NCBI RefSeq assembly: GCF_002929745.1
Contig: NZ_PJIQ01000007.1
Coordinates: 26,711 to 90,710 of the forward strand
Length of the DNA: 64,000 bases
Direction: 5' to 3'
Source of the DNA: Arthrobacter sp. B1805
Lineage (GTDB): Bacteria > Actinomycetota > Actinomycetes > Actinomycetales > Micrococcaceae
Part shown: positions 42,953 through 50,693 of the stretch, one piece after another
How positions within the stretch are numbered: position 1 is the stretch's first letter
Layout: each line of letters begins with the position of its first letter
Notes under the pieces: generated by a model
The model's database searches: none
What the model was told of the DNA's origin: nothing
The model's input: the letters and a program-made list of their open reading frames with translations, nothing else
Translations under genes and position numbers: made by a program

Positions 42953-43057
42953 TCAGTACTCCCAGCGACAATTACGCAAGGATTCTCTGTGCTAATCCTC
43001 CCACTGCCGGGCGCGCGCGGCATCCCAGTACTGCCTAACTAAGGGCGGCGTCGGCGC

Positions 43058-45739
43058 TCAGTCCTCGCTCATGAGGGGCAGGAGGTCCTCGCGTCGGCTG
43101 ATGCCGGATTTCGCGAAGATCCGATAGAGGTGACCCTCGACCGTGCGGACCGAAGTGCCGTGCCGTTCGGCGATCTCCCTGTTGGTCAGGCCCTTCACAG
43201 CGAGCTTGACGACGGCGGACTCCCGGGGGGTCAGCCGGACCCCGGCGGGAAGGACGATCCCGTGCGCACCCTGCGGCCGGTCCATCCCTCCCGTGCACGC
43301 AGCGAGCCTCTGCAGCGCGAGACGGACCCCCGCGTTGTCCTCTCGCTGCTCGAAAGTCTCCCGCGCCTGCTCGAAGCAGCGTGCCGCGAGAGGCCGGTAG
43401 CCGGACGCCACCGCAGCTTCCCCTATCTCCAGCAGCCGATGCCCGTTGTCCTGAGGACTGGTCCCGGCTGCCTCTCCTGCGGCTGCCCGCGCGTAGGTGT
43501 GCACCAGGCGTTGTTTCCTGCCGTCGAAGGACGCAGTGAGGTCCGCGAGGCGAGGGAGGACCGAGCGGTCACCGAGGACGAGGGCCTGGTCCAGTGCGGC
43601 GGCGGCAACGATCGGCAGTCCTTCCCCGCTTGCGGCATCCGCCAGGAGCACCAGGGTGGCGGCGCCGTCCGGGTCCCCGCTGAGGGCCGCCGTGACGCTC
43701 TGCGTGTACACCTCAGCGAGACTCCGAGCGAGGCGGGACCCTGCCGGTCGCGCTCCGTCCTTGAACTCGAGGAGTGCTTCGGCGCTCTCGGGATCGCCGG
43801 CCAGCAACGCTGCATACGAAGCAAGGCCACGCACCCACGGAAGGATCAGGAGGAGATCGGAGGTCTGAAGTGCCTCCGACGCCAGCAGCAGGCGGGATCG
43901 GGCAGCAGAGAAGCGTCCCTCCTCCAGGGCCCGGGTTCCTTCGATGACGTCTTCCCAGACCGCACAGTGGAAAATGCTCCGAGGGTCCCGCCGGTAGAAC
44001 GAGTGGAAGGCCGACAGCGCCTGCTCCGCCTCACCAGCCGCAAGCAGTGCGATGATGCGTAGTCCCGCCGCAAGATCCAGGAGCGGAAGCGTGTCCGCGT
44101 CGGTCGTGACCAGCTCGAGGGCACCGGCCGCCATGGTGGCAGCTTCCGCGGGGAGCCCTCTTCCCAGAAGGTCCACCGTCAGTACCAGGAACGCGACAAT
44201 GCGGGTCTGCCGGGCCACGGTGTCGTCTGCCGCAATCGTCCGAACCGCTTCCGGCTCGAGGACGCCCGTGTCACCCGACCGCCGGACGGCATGGCGGACC
44301 ACTGTCATGAGCAGCGCGTTCTCCCGCTCCGTGGAGGGAGAACCGTCCTCGCTCGCGCCATCGAGGAGGTGCTGCCAGCGATCCGCAGCCGCGTGCATGT
44401 CCTGCGTCGAACAAGCGCCGCGCTCCATCAGGATCAGGGAGAGGATGATCGCGTCACGGAGGGCCGGCTGCTCCGTACCGGGCGCCAGCGCTTCCTCGAC
44501 GAGCTCCAGGGCAACCCCGACGTCGTTGGTGCTCTCGGCCCACGCCATCTCCACTAGCCGGCGCCTGCGCAGCCGTGGTGAACCGACGGCGTCGAGCACC
44601 CGGAGCGCTGCGCGTCGATCATGCAACCGGTTGGCGGCCGCCGCAGCGGACAGGAGGGCGTCGTCGTCCATGGCGACGCCCGCATCGAGCGCTAGCGCTG
44701 CACGCTGCAGCACCTCGTCGTCGTCCCGCGGCGGGGCCGTCATCGCCGCGAGGACGCGACGCTCCAGTCCCATCCTCCTCGCGGTGGGAAGCACCCCGCG
44801 AAGGACTGCGCCGTACAGGGGATGCCTGAGGACCAGCAGACCGTCCGCGGTCATCCGCACCAGGGAGACGTCGAGCAGCGTCCTCAGGACGTCCTGGTCC
44901 ACCAGGGTATGTGCGACGTTGCCGGTAGCGGGCTCGGCGAGGGCCAGGAGCGTCATCGCGTCTCTCTCCTCCTGGGAGAGCGGTGCCAGCACCGCCTGGA
45001 CGAGGTCCGTCAGGCGGGCGCTGACCGGCGGAAGCTCGGACGCCGCGTGCCACACGCCGTTTCGTTCGCGCAGATAGCCCGAGGCCACGCCCTCATTGAT
45101 GAAGGACTGCAGGAACCTCGGATTACCACCGGTGATGTGCGCAGCGATGTGGACGACGGCGGAGACCACCGGCCCGCCGAGAAGCGACGAGCAGACCTCC
45201 CCGACCTCTTCGGCGGTGAGAGGTTCCATCACCACGGCGCCGAGCAGCCCGTCCGCCACCAGCTCCTCGAAACCCTGCGGCAGACCCGGCAGCGGGCAGG
45301 CCAGGATCAGCGCACGTGCCTTTCGTCCGGCGATGAGCTGTACGAGCAGTGCCACCGTGTCCTCGTCGAGGTCATGGGCATCGTCGATGAGGAGCAAGGG
45401 GAGGGTGTCCGCGGGTGCGCCGGAGCCGGACAGGTGATACACGAACCGACGCATGACCGCTGCCGGTTGGGTCAAGGCTTCGGCAGGCATCCCCCGGAGA
45501 TACGTCGATAGGCCTCCGAACGGCACTTGCGAGAGAACGGCACGTCCGCTGATGCGGAGGATCCCCGCACCCGGCCCCGACCTCCCCTCGACCTCGCGGG
45601 CCACGGTCGTCTTCCCGGCACCCGCCTCACCCATGACGACGACACCCAGTACTGAAGCCTCCCGCAACTCGTCGACAAGGCGCGCCAGGAACACCTCGCG
45701 CCCCTCGGGCTGCCCGTCGTCCGTCCGCTTCCTGCTCAC
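43058..45739 (-). CDS. LuxR-family ATP-dependent transcriptional regulator (LAL type), first of two
   Basis: 893 residues. The N-terminal NTPase has Walker A GEAGAGKTT (37-45) and Walker B LLLIDDAHD (115-123). A long helical repeat region, with many Ala/Leu helix pairs (TPR-like, as in MalT), fills 350-810. The C-terminal LuxR helix-turn-helix reads LTPRESAVVKLAVKGLTNREIAERHG then VRTVEGHLYRIFAKSGI. LAL regulators bind an inducer and ATP, then activate transcription. Its GTG overlaps the stop of the second LAL gene, so the pair is one operon. The ligand is unknown; the nearby ini-like genes are the best candidate targets. Confidence 0.9.
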   Translation of the reverse strand: MSRKRTDDGQPEGREVFLARLVDELREASVLGVVVMGEAGAGKTTVAREVEGRSGPGAGILRISGRAVLSQVPFGGLSTYLRGMPAEALTQPAAVMRRFVYHLSGSGAPADTLPLLLIDDAHDLDEDTVALLVQLIAGRKARALILACPLPGLPQGFEELVADGLLGAVVMEPLTAEEVGEVCSSLLGGPVVSAVVHIAAHITGGNPRFLQSFINEGVASGYLRERNGVWHAASELPPVSARLTDLVQAVLAPLSQEERDAMTLLALAEPATGNVAHTLVDQDVLRTLLDVSLVRMTADGLLVLRHPLYGAVLRGVLPTARRMGLERRVLAAMTAPPRDDDEVLQRAALALDAGVAMDDDALLSAAAAANRLHDRRAALRVLDAVGSPRLRRRRLVEMAWAESTNDVGVALELVEEALAPGTEQPALRDAIILSLILMERGACSTQDMHAAADRWQHLLDGASEDGSPSTERENALLMTVVRHAVRRSGDTGVLEPEAVRTIAADDTVARQTRIVAFLVLTVDLLGRGLPAEAATMAAGALELVTTDADTLPLLDLAAGLRIIALLAAGEAEQALSAFHSFYRRDPRSIFHCAVWEDVIEGTRALEEGRFSAARSRLLLASEALQTSDLLLILPWVRGLASYAALLAGDPESAEALLEFKDGARPAGSRLARSLAEVYTQSVTAALSGDPDGAATLVLLADAASGEGLPIVAAAALDQALVLGDRSVLPRLADLTASFDGRKQRLVHTYARAAAGEAAGTSPQDNGHRLLEIGEAAVASGYRPLAARCFEQARETFEQREDNAGVRLALQRLAACTGGMDRPQGAHGIVLPAGVRLTPRESAVVKLAVKGLTNREIAERHGTSVRTVEGHLYRIFAKSGISRREDLLPLMSED

Positions 45740-48336
45740 CGGTTGAACACCGTCGACAACTGTTTCCGGTTGGAGATCCCCAGCTTGCGCATCGCCCTCA
45801 GGACGTGCCCTTCGACGGTCCGCACCGACAGGTGGTAGGCGCCTGCTATCTCCTTGTTCGTGGCACCGCCGGCGGCCATGCGGGCAAGCGCCCGCTCGCG
45901 ACTCGTCAGAACCCGGCGAGCCTGTGCGCTCTCCCGCGGGACGTTCGTACCGCGAAGAATCTGCTCGGCCCTGACGAATTCGAGCGGATCGTGCTCGGCA
46001 TCATGGAGCTCCATCGACATGCGTGCCGCCGATCCCGCGAGATCGAGATGCCCCCGTTCGAGCCCTGACTCCGCCGCTGCCAGCAGCACGCTCGGGTCCC
46101 GCTGGATCACGCCGGTGGCGAGCAAATTGCTCGCAACCGCGAGCGGGGCGTCCTTGGACCGGGCGAGGGCGAGGAGCGACGGCGCCTGGGCGGCGTTGCC
46201 CAGCCTTACCGCGTGCATCCGCAGGATTAGCTCGGCGCCATGGTGTCCGCGGTCCCGTTGGTCGTCCGCCATCACTCCGAAGAGGCGAGCCGCTGCGTCG
46301 CCGTTCCGCAGGAGCGAATCCGTGAGGAGGTGGAAGAGCCGCATCGTCGCGGCGTCGATCCACGACGCGGGCTGCTCCCCGGTGAGGTCGGGGCGGGCAG
46401 GAGTGCCGAACACCACGGGCTTTCCCACCAGCGCGCGCGCGTATGCTGCAGCTGATTCCGCTACCGGCAACAGTCCCCGCCTGTCCCTGACCCGCAGCTG
46501 GGCGATCGCGGGCACCAGCCTCGCCAACGCCGCCCTCCCCCTCCCCGCCTGGGCGAGCAGGCAGCCTTCCAGGCATTCCGCAACTGCGGCGTCGACCCAG
46601 GAGCCCGCCAGCAGGGCCGGGGCGGAGGTCAGGACGAGCGCGTCCTGGAGGCGTCCCGCCTGCACATCGGCGAGGAACATGCTTTCCTGCAGTGCGTGGC
46701 GACCTGCGGAGACTCCGGAAGGAATTCCGAGGCGCCGGGCTCGGCCGGCCACTGATCGTGCCGTCGCGTCGTCGCCCGCGATGCTGTGCGCGAGGACGAG
46801 GTGAGCGGCGCGCTCCCCCGGATCATTCGCCGGGTACTGTCCGCCCTCGACAGGAGGCGAGGCAGCATCGATCGACAGCACGTCCCGGAAACGGCCCTCG
46901 TACACTGCCACCTCGCTCTCCAGCAGACGCGGGTCGATCCTCCCGGGTGTGGAATCCTCGGCGTCACCTGTGGTCGCGCGGCGGAACCGCTCGAGCAGTT
47001 CGCCCACACCGACTCCGTCGTCCTGGCTCCGTAGTACCAATCTGACCTGTTGTCCCAGGAGGTCTGCCCGATCGCCGGCACCCTCGTCGAGGAACCTCGA
47101 CACCGCGTCATACCCATCGCGGTGTCGACCCTCCACGAGGTACGCCCGTGCATATTCCAGCGCCGTGTCCCCGCCGGTGGCCGCGACTCTCCGGAGCGCT
47201 TCGAGAGCAAGGCGGGAGTTCCCCGCATCGTTCGCACGCCGTGCGGTCTGCAGGAGGTAGTCGTCCGGTAGAGCGGTTCCGGTGTCGAGGAGCCATTCGG
47301 CCACCCGCAGCTGGCTGTCCGGTGGAAGGACGCCGTCCGTCTCGAGCCCGCGCAGCGCATGGAGAAGGGCGGCGGGTGGATTGCCCGCGAGGTCGGCCCG
47401 CAAACGGTCGCCGATCGCGCCGTTGACGACCTCGACGGGGTGCGGCGCGGCGTCGCCGACCGCGCAGAGGCCCGCGTTCTGGAGTTCGTCCACGGTATCC
47501 GCGGGAGCGAACCTGAGGAGCGCCTCGAGCGGTAGGGCTCCGGCGACAGCCACGAGTTCGAGGGCCTCGCGCTGTTCGCCGCTCAGGGCCAGGAGGATCC
47601 CGACGACGGGATCGTTCCGCTGCGCGCGGGAGGGGCCGTCCTCCTCCGTCAGAACCCACGTATCGTGCTCGAGCGCGAGCCTCCCTGACGCGATGTCGCC
47701 GCGCACCGCGACCTGGAGGAATCGCGGGTTCCCGCGGCTCGCGTGCCATAGCTCGACGGCGGCGGACCAGGACACAGGCGTCTCCAGCAGGTCCTGCAGG
47801 AGGGTCCTCATGGTGTCGAGTCCGAGCGGCATCACGTCCACCCGTTCGAGCAGGCCCTTGGTCCACAGCTCGAAGAATCGGCCCGGCGACGTGCCCGGTC
47901 GATCGGAGGCGACCATGAGGTGAACCACGCCCGCCTCGGCGAGGTAGGAGAGCGCCCGCACCGACGATTCGTCGAGGTACTGGACGTTGTCGACCACCAC
48001 CACGACCGGCCGTTCACCGGCAGCCTGCAGCAAGGCGATCTGCACCGAATGCAGCAGGAACAGCGGGGGCGCCTCGGCCGGCAGGTCGAGTTCCAGGAAC
48101 AACAGGTTGAGCGCCCCGTACGGCGTATCCGCCATCGCCAGCGAACCCCGGACGAAGACCAGGTGGGCGCTGCTTTCCAGCCGGGAAGCCGCTTCGCGGG
48201 CGATAGCGGTCTTTCCCGATCCGCTGGCACCGACGATCAGTACGCCGGCCAGCCCCGGATCGGTAACCGCACCCAGGACGGCGGCGACTTCTGCCTCACG
48301 GCGCAGCAGGGGCCAGGGGCCCGAGATCCTATCCAT
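45736..48336 (-). CDS. LuxR-family ATP-dependent transcriptional regulator (LAL type), second of two
   Basis: 866 residues. Walker A GASGSGKTA (36-44), Walker B VVVVVDNVQYLDE (111-123). The middle is a helical repeat region. The C-terminal LuxR HTH is LTSRERALARMAAGGATNKEIAGAYH with VRTVEGHVLRAMRKLGISN. It is the first gene of the operon with the other LAL. The start ATG 48336 was chosen because it precedes the conserved RREAEVAAVLGAV helix; no strong ribosome site is visible, and an in-frame ATG at 48408 is possible. It is divergent from the Hsp70-like gene. Confidence 0.88.
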   Translation of the reverse strand: MDRISGPWPLLRREAEVAAVLGAVTDPGLAGVLIVGASGSGKTAIAREAASRLESSAHLVFVRGSLAMADTPYGALNLLFLELDLPAEAPPLFLLHSVQIALLQAAGERPVVVVVDNVQYLDESSVRALSYLAEAGVVHLMVASDRPGTSPGRFFELWTKGLLERVDVMPLGLDTMRTLLQDLLETPVSWSAAVELWHASRGNPRFLQVAVRGDIASGRLALEHDTWVLTEEDGPSRAQRNDPVVGILLALSGEQREALELVAVAGALPLEALLRFAPADTVDELQNAGLCAVGDAAPHPVEVVNGAIGDRLRADLAGNPPAALLHALRGLETDGVLPPDSQLRVAEWLLDTGTALPDDYLLQTARRANDAGNSRLALEALRRVAATGGDTALEYARAYLVEGRHRDGYDAVSRFLDEGAGDRADLLGQQVRLVLRSQDDGVGVGELLERFRRATTGDAEDSTPGRIDPRLLESEVAVYEGRFRDVLSIDAASPPVEGGQYPANDPGERAAHLVLAHSIAGDDATARSVAGRARRLGIPSGVSAGRHALQESMFLADVQAGRLQDALVLTSAPALLAGSWVDAAVAECLEGCLLAQAGRGRAALARLVPAIAQLRVRDRRGLLPVAESAAAYARALVGKPVVFGTPARPDLTGEQPASWIDAATMRLFHLLTDSLLRNGDAAARLFGVMADDQRDRGHHGAELILRMHAVRLGNAAQAPSLLALARSKDAPLAVASNLLATGVIQRDPSVLLAAAESGLERGHLDLAGSAARMSMELHDAEHDPLEFVRAEQILRGTNVPRESAQARRVLTSRERALARMAAGGATNKEIAGAYHLSVRTVEGHVLRAMRKLGISNRKQLSTVFNR

Positions 48337-48654
48337 GATGTGAGGCGATCTGATGTGCGGGGCCGGGGAACAGGGCGCGCGGGAGCGGCAGCCGACTTCC
48401 CCCACCATGCGCCATTTATCGCCTATCCATCCAGTATGAGACTCACTATAGGGTCACCCGGAACAGCTTCGGGAGTAGTGGACACCGAAGGTCATGAGGT
48501 CCTCTGCGCGGCCGCGCCCTCGGCTCCGTCACCCTGGTCGAGAGGCTACCCGACCTTGCTGGAACGAGTCCTACGTCACGTTTGCGACAGCGCGCTGGAT
48601 GCTACAGTAAGTGGACTGTTGAGTGATATGCGACACACGTTGGGGTGGGTGCTC
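48337..48654. promoter_or_regulatory. Divergent promoter region between LAL operon and Hsp70-like gene
   Basis: 318 bp without a gene. On the plus strand TTTGCG (48581-48586) and TACAGT (48603-48608), 16 bp apart, form a candidate promoter for the Hsp70-like gene. Near the LAL side is ACTATAGGGTCACCC (48445-48459) with a GGGTCACCC palindrome. No copy of the long CCCTA-box array found before the IniB-like genes is present. Confidence 0.45.
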
Positions 48655-50688
48655 GTGACTTACGTTCTTGGCATAGATGTCGGAACCAGCTATACGGCGG
48701 CTGCAATTTCCCGCTGCGAGAACCACCTTTTCGCTCCCCCTCAGGTGATGAACCTCGGCGGCAGGGGCGGAACCGTACCCTCGGTCATCTTCGTTGCGCC
48801 GGATGGCGAGCTGTCCATCGGGGACATCGCCGAGCGGCGAGGCGTGCGGGCACCTGAACGTCTCATCCGCGAGTTCAAGCGACGCCTGGGAGACTCGATA
48901 CCTGTTGTCGTCGAGGACGAGAGCTTCACACCGGAGTTCCTCTTCGCGTCCGTGGTGCGGTGGGTCGTGGATCAGGCCGAGGAGCGCGAAGGCGAGCCGC
49001 CCGAGGGCCTTACCGTGTCCCACCCCGTCGTGTGGGGCGAATACCGAACCGATCTGATCCGGCAGGCGCTGTCGGATGTCGGTCTCGGACATGCCGAGCT
49101 CCTGAGTGAACCGGAAGCAGCGGCGCTCTACTACGCCTCCGACGAGCGCGTAGCGGACGGCAGTACCATCGCGGTGTACGACCTCGGCGGCGGCACGTTC
49201 GATGCGGCCGTCCTGCGGAAGAGCAGTGATCAGGCCTTCGTCTCCCTCGGGACTCCGGTTGGGATCGAACGCCTCGGCGGGGCTGATTTCGACGATCTGG
49301 TCTTCCGGCACGTCGTCGCCAATACTCCCGGCCTACTGGAGCATCTCGACATGTCCGAGGCGAGTGGGCATGTGCTTCTGGCGCGCTTGCGGCGTGAGTG
49401 CGTGGAGGCGAAGGAGATCCTCTCCTCGGACACGGAGACCACCGTGCAGATACTTCTGCCGAACCTGCAGAATGACGTCAGGCTCGTGCGGTCCGAGTTC
49501 GAGGAGATGATCGAGGAGCAGGTAGGCGAATCGGTCGACGCTCTTCGTCGGGTCTTGCGGACAGCCGAGCTGGAAGCGGCCGACCTCGACGCCATCCTCC
49601 TCATCGGTGGTTCCTCCCGCATCCCGCTGATTGCGCAGACACTGTCCGCCGAACTCGGCAGGCCGATCGCGATCGATGCCGATCCCAAGGCTTCGATCAG
49701 CCTGGGAGCCGCCTTCGCCGCTGCAGCGTTGATCGAGGTGGTCGACGACGACAGCGACGAGCATCCGGTGCAGGGACTTCTGCCTGCCGTGCCGGGTCAC
49801 TCGGTGCGCCGGCGCCCCGCCGCGGCGGCTTTCGTTCGTGCAGAACCCGCCGCCGCTGTCAGTGCATCCCACCCGCGGGGACGCACCGTGGCGATAGCGG
49901 CAGCTGCCGCTCTCCTCGTCACCCTCACTGCCACTGCCGCCCAGAGCCCGACAGGGATCAACGCGCTCACCTCGGTCCTGGCTCAGGGAGGCGTTCCTGA
50001 CGGCACTACCAATGGTCCCGACGGAACGGGACAAAAAGAGAGCAGTGCCGGCGACACCTCCGGTGCTGTTGAGGGAGCAGCGTCATCGACCCTGGAGGAG
50101 TTCATAGGTATTGCGAACGGGTCCCTCGCAGCGCCGACCGCCACGAGCACAGGGTCGGCCGTAGCAGGCGGATCGCCGACGAGCAGCCCGACAGGGTCAC
50201 CTGTGCAGGGCCCTGAGCGTGACGCGAAGGGTCCGGTCCTGCAGTCCGCGAGCGGATCCGTCGATCCGGTCGCTCCGACCACGGATCCGGCGCCGGATTC
50301 ATCCCCGACCGGTGGCGCTAACCCGAACCCGGCAACTGACCCACCGCCCGTTCCCACCGACCCGACCACCGGACCCACGACGGACCCGCTGCCTAATCCG
50401 ACCACCGGACCCACGACGGACCCGCTGCCTGATCCGACCACCGGACCCACGACGGACCCGACGCCGGACACGACCACCGACCCCACCGCGGACCCGCTGC
50501 CTGACCCGACGCCGGGACCCACTACTGAGACGCCCTCCGAACCGGCCATCGGTCCCACTCCGGGGTCCAGCCCCACTCCGAGTGACGGCTCGCCGGCTCC
50601 CGAGACGTCGGCGCCCGCCTCGACACCCGTGCCGACCGCCTCCCTCGGGCTCACGGTGGATGTGCCCGCCCTCCCGGTGAATCCGTAG
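48655..50688 (+). CDS. Hsp70-like ATPase with membrane anchor and Pro/Thr-rich stalk
   Basis: About 677 residues from GTG 48655 (an in-frame ATG lies at 48628). Residues 1-360 are an actin/Hsp70 nucleotide-binding domain: VLGIDVGTSYTAAA, LSEPEAAALYY, VYDLGGGTFDAAVL (phosphate 2) and LLIGGSSRIPLIAQTLS (adenosine). The substrate-binding beta domain and helical lid of DnaK are absent. Instead, a hydrophobic helix at about 410-430 (VAIAAAAALLVTLTATAA) leads to some 240 residues of Ala/Gly/Ser/Thr then Pro-Thr-Asp repeats (PTTGPTTDPLPDP), expected outside. It is thus an ATPase with a wall-facing stalk. It is followed after 5 bp by the third LAL gene. Confidence 0.85.
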   Translation: MTYVLGIDVGTSYTAAAISRCENHLFAPPQVMNLGGRGGTVPSVIFVAPDGELSIGDIAERRGVRAPERLIREFKRRLGDSIPVVVEDESFTPEFLFASVVRWVVDQAEEREGEPPEGLTVSHPVVWGEYRTDLIRQALSDVGLGHAELLSEPEAAALYYASDERVADGSTIAVYDLGGGTFDAAVLRKSSDQAFVSLGTPVGIERLGGADFDDLVFRHVVANTPGLLEHLDMSEASGHVLLARLRRECVEAKEILSSDTETTVQILLPNLQNDVRLVRSEFEEMIEEQVGESVDALRRVLRTAELEAADLDAILLIGGSSRIPLIAQTLSAELGRPIAIDADPKASISLGAAFAAAALIEVVDDDSDEHPVQGLLPAVPGHSVRRRPAAAAFVRAEPAAAVSASHPRGRTVAIAAAAALLVTLTATAAQSPTGINALTSVLAQGGVPDGTTNGPDGTGQKESSAGDTSGAVEGAASSTLEEFIGIANGSLAAPTATSTGSAVAGGSPTSSPTGSPVQGPERDAKGPVLQSASGSVDPVAPTTDPAPDSSPTGGANPNPATDPPPVPTDPTTGPTTDPLPNPTTGPTTDPLPDPTTGPTTDPTPDTTTDPTADPLPDPTPGPTTETPSEPAIGPTPGSSPTPSDGSPAPETSAPASTPVPTASLGLTVDVPALPVNP

Positions 50689-50693
50689 CACCG

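Noticed and set aside
48655..50688. Calling the Hsp70-like protein DnaK
   Set aside because: Only the nucleotide-binding domain is present; there is no substrate-binding domain, and no GrpE or DnaJ gene is adjacent.
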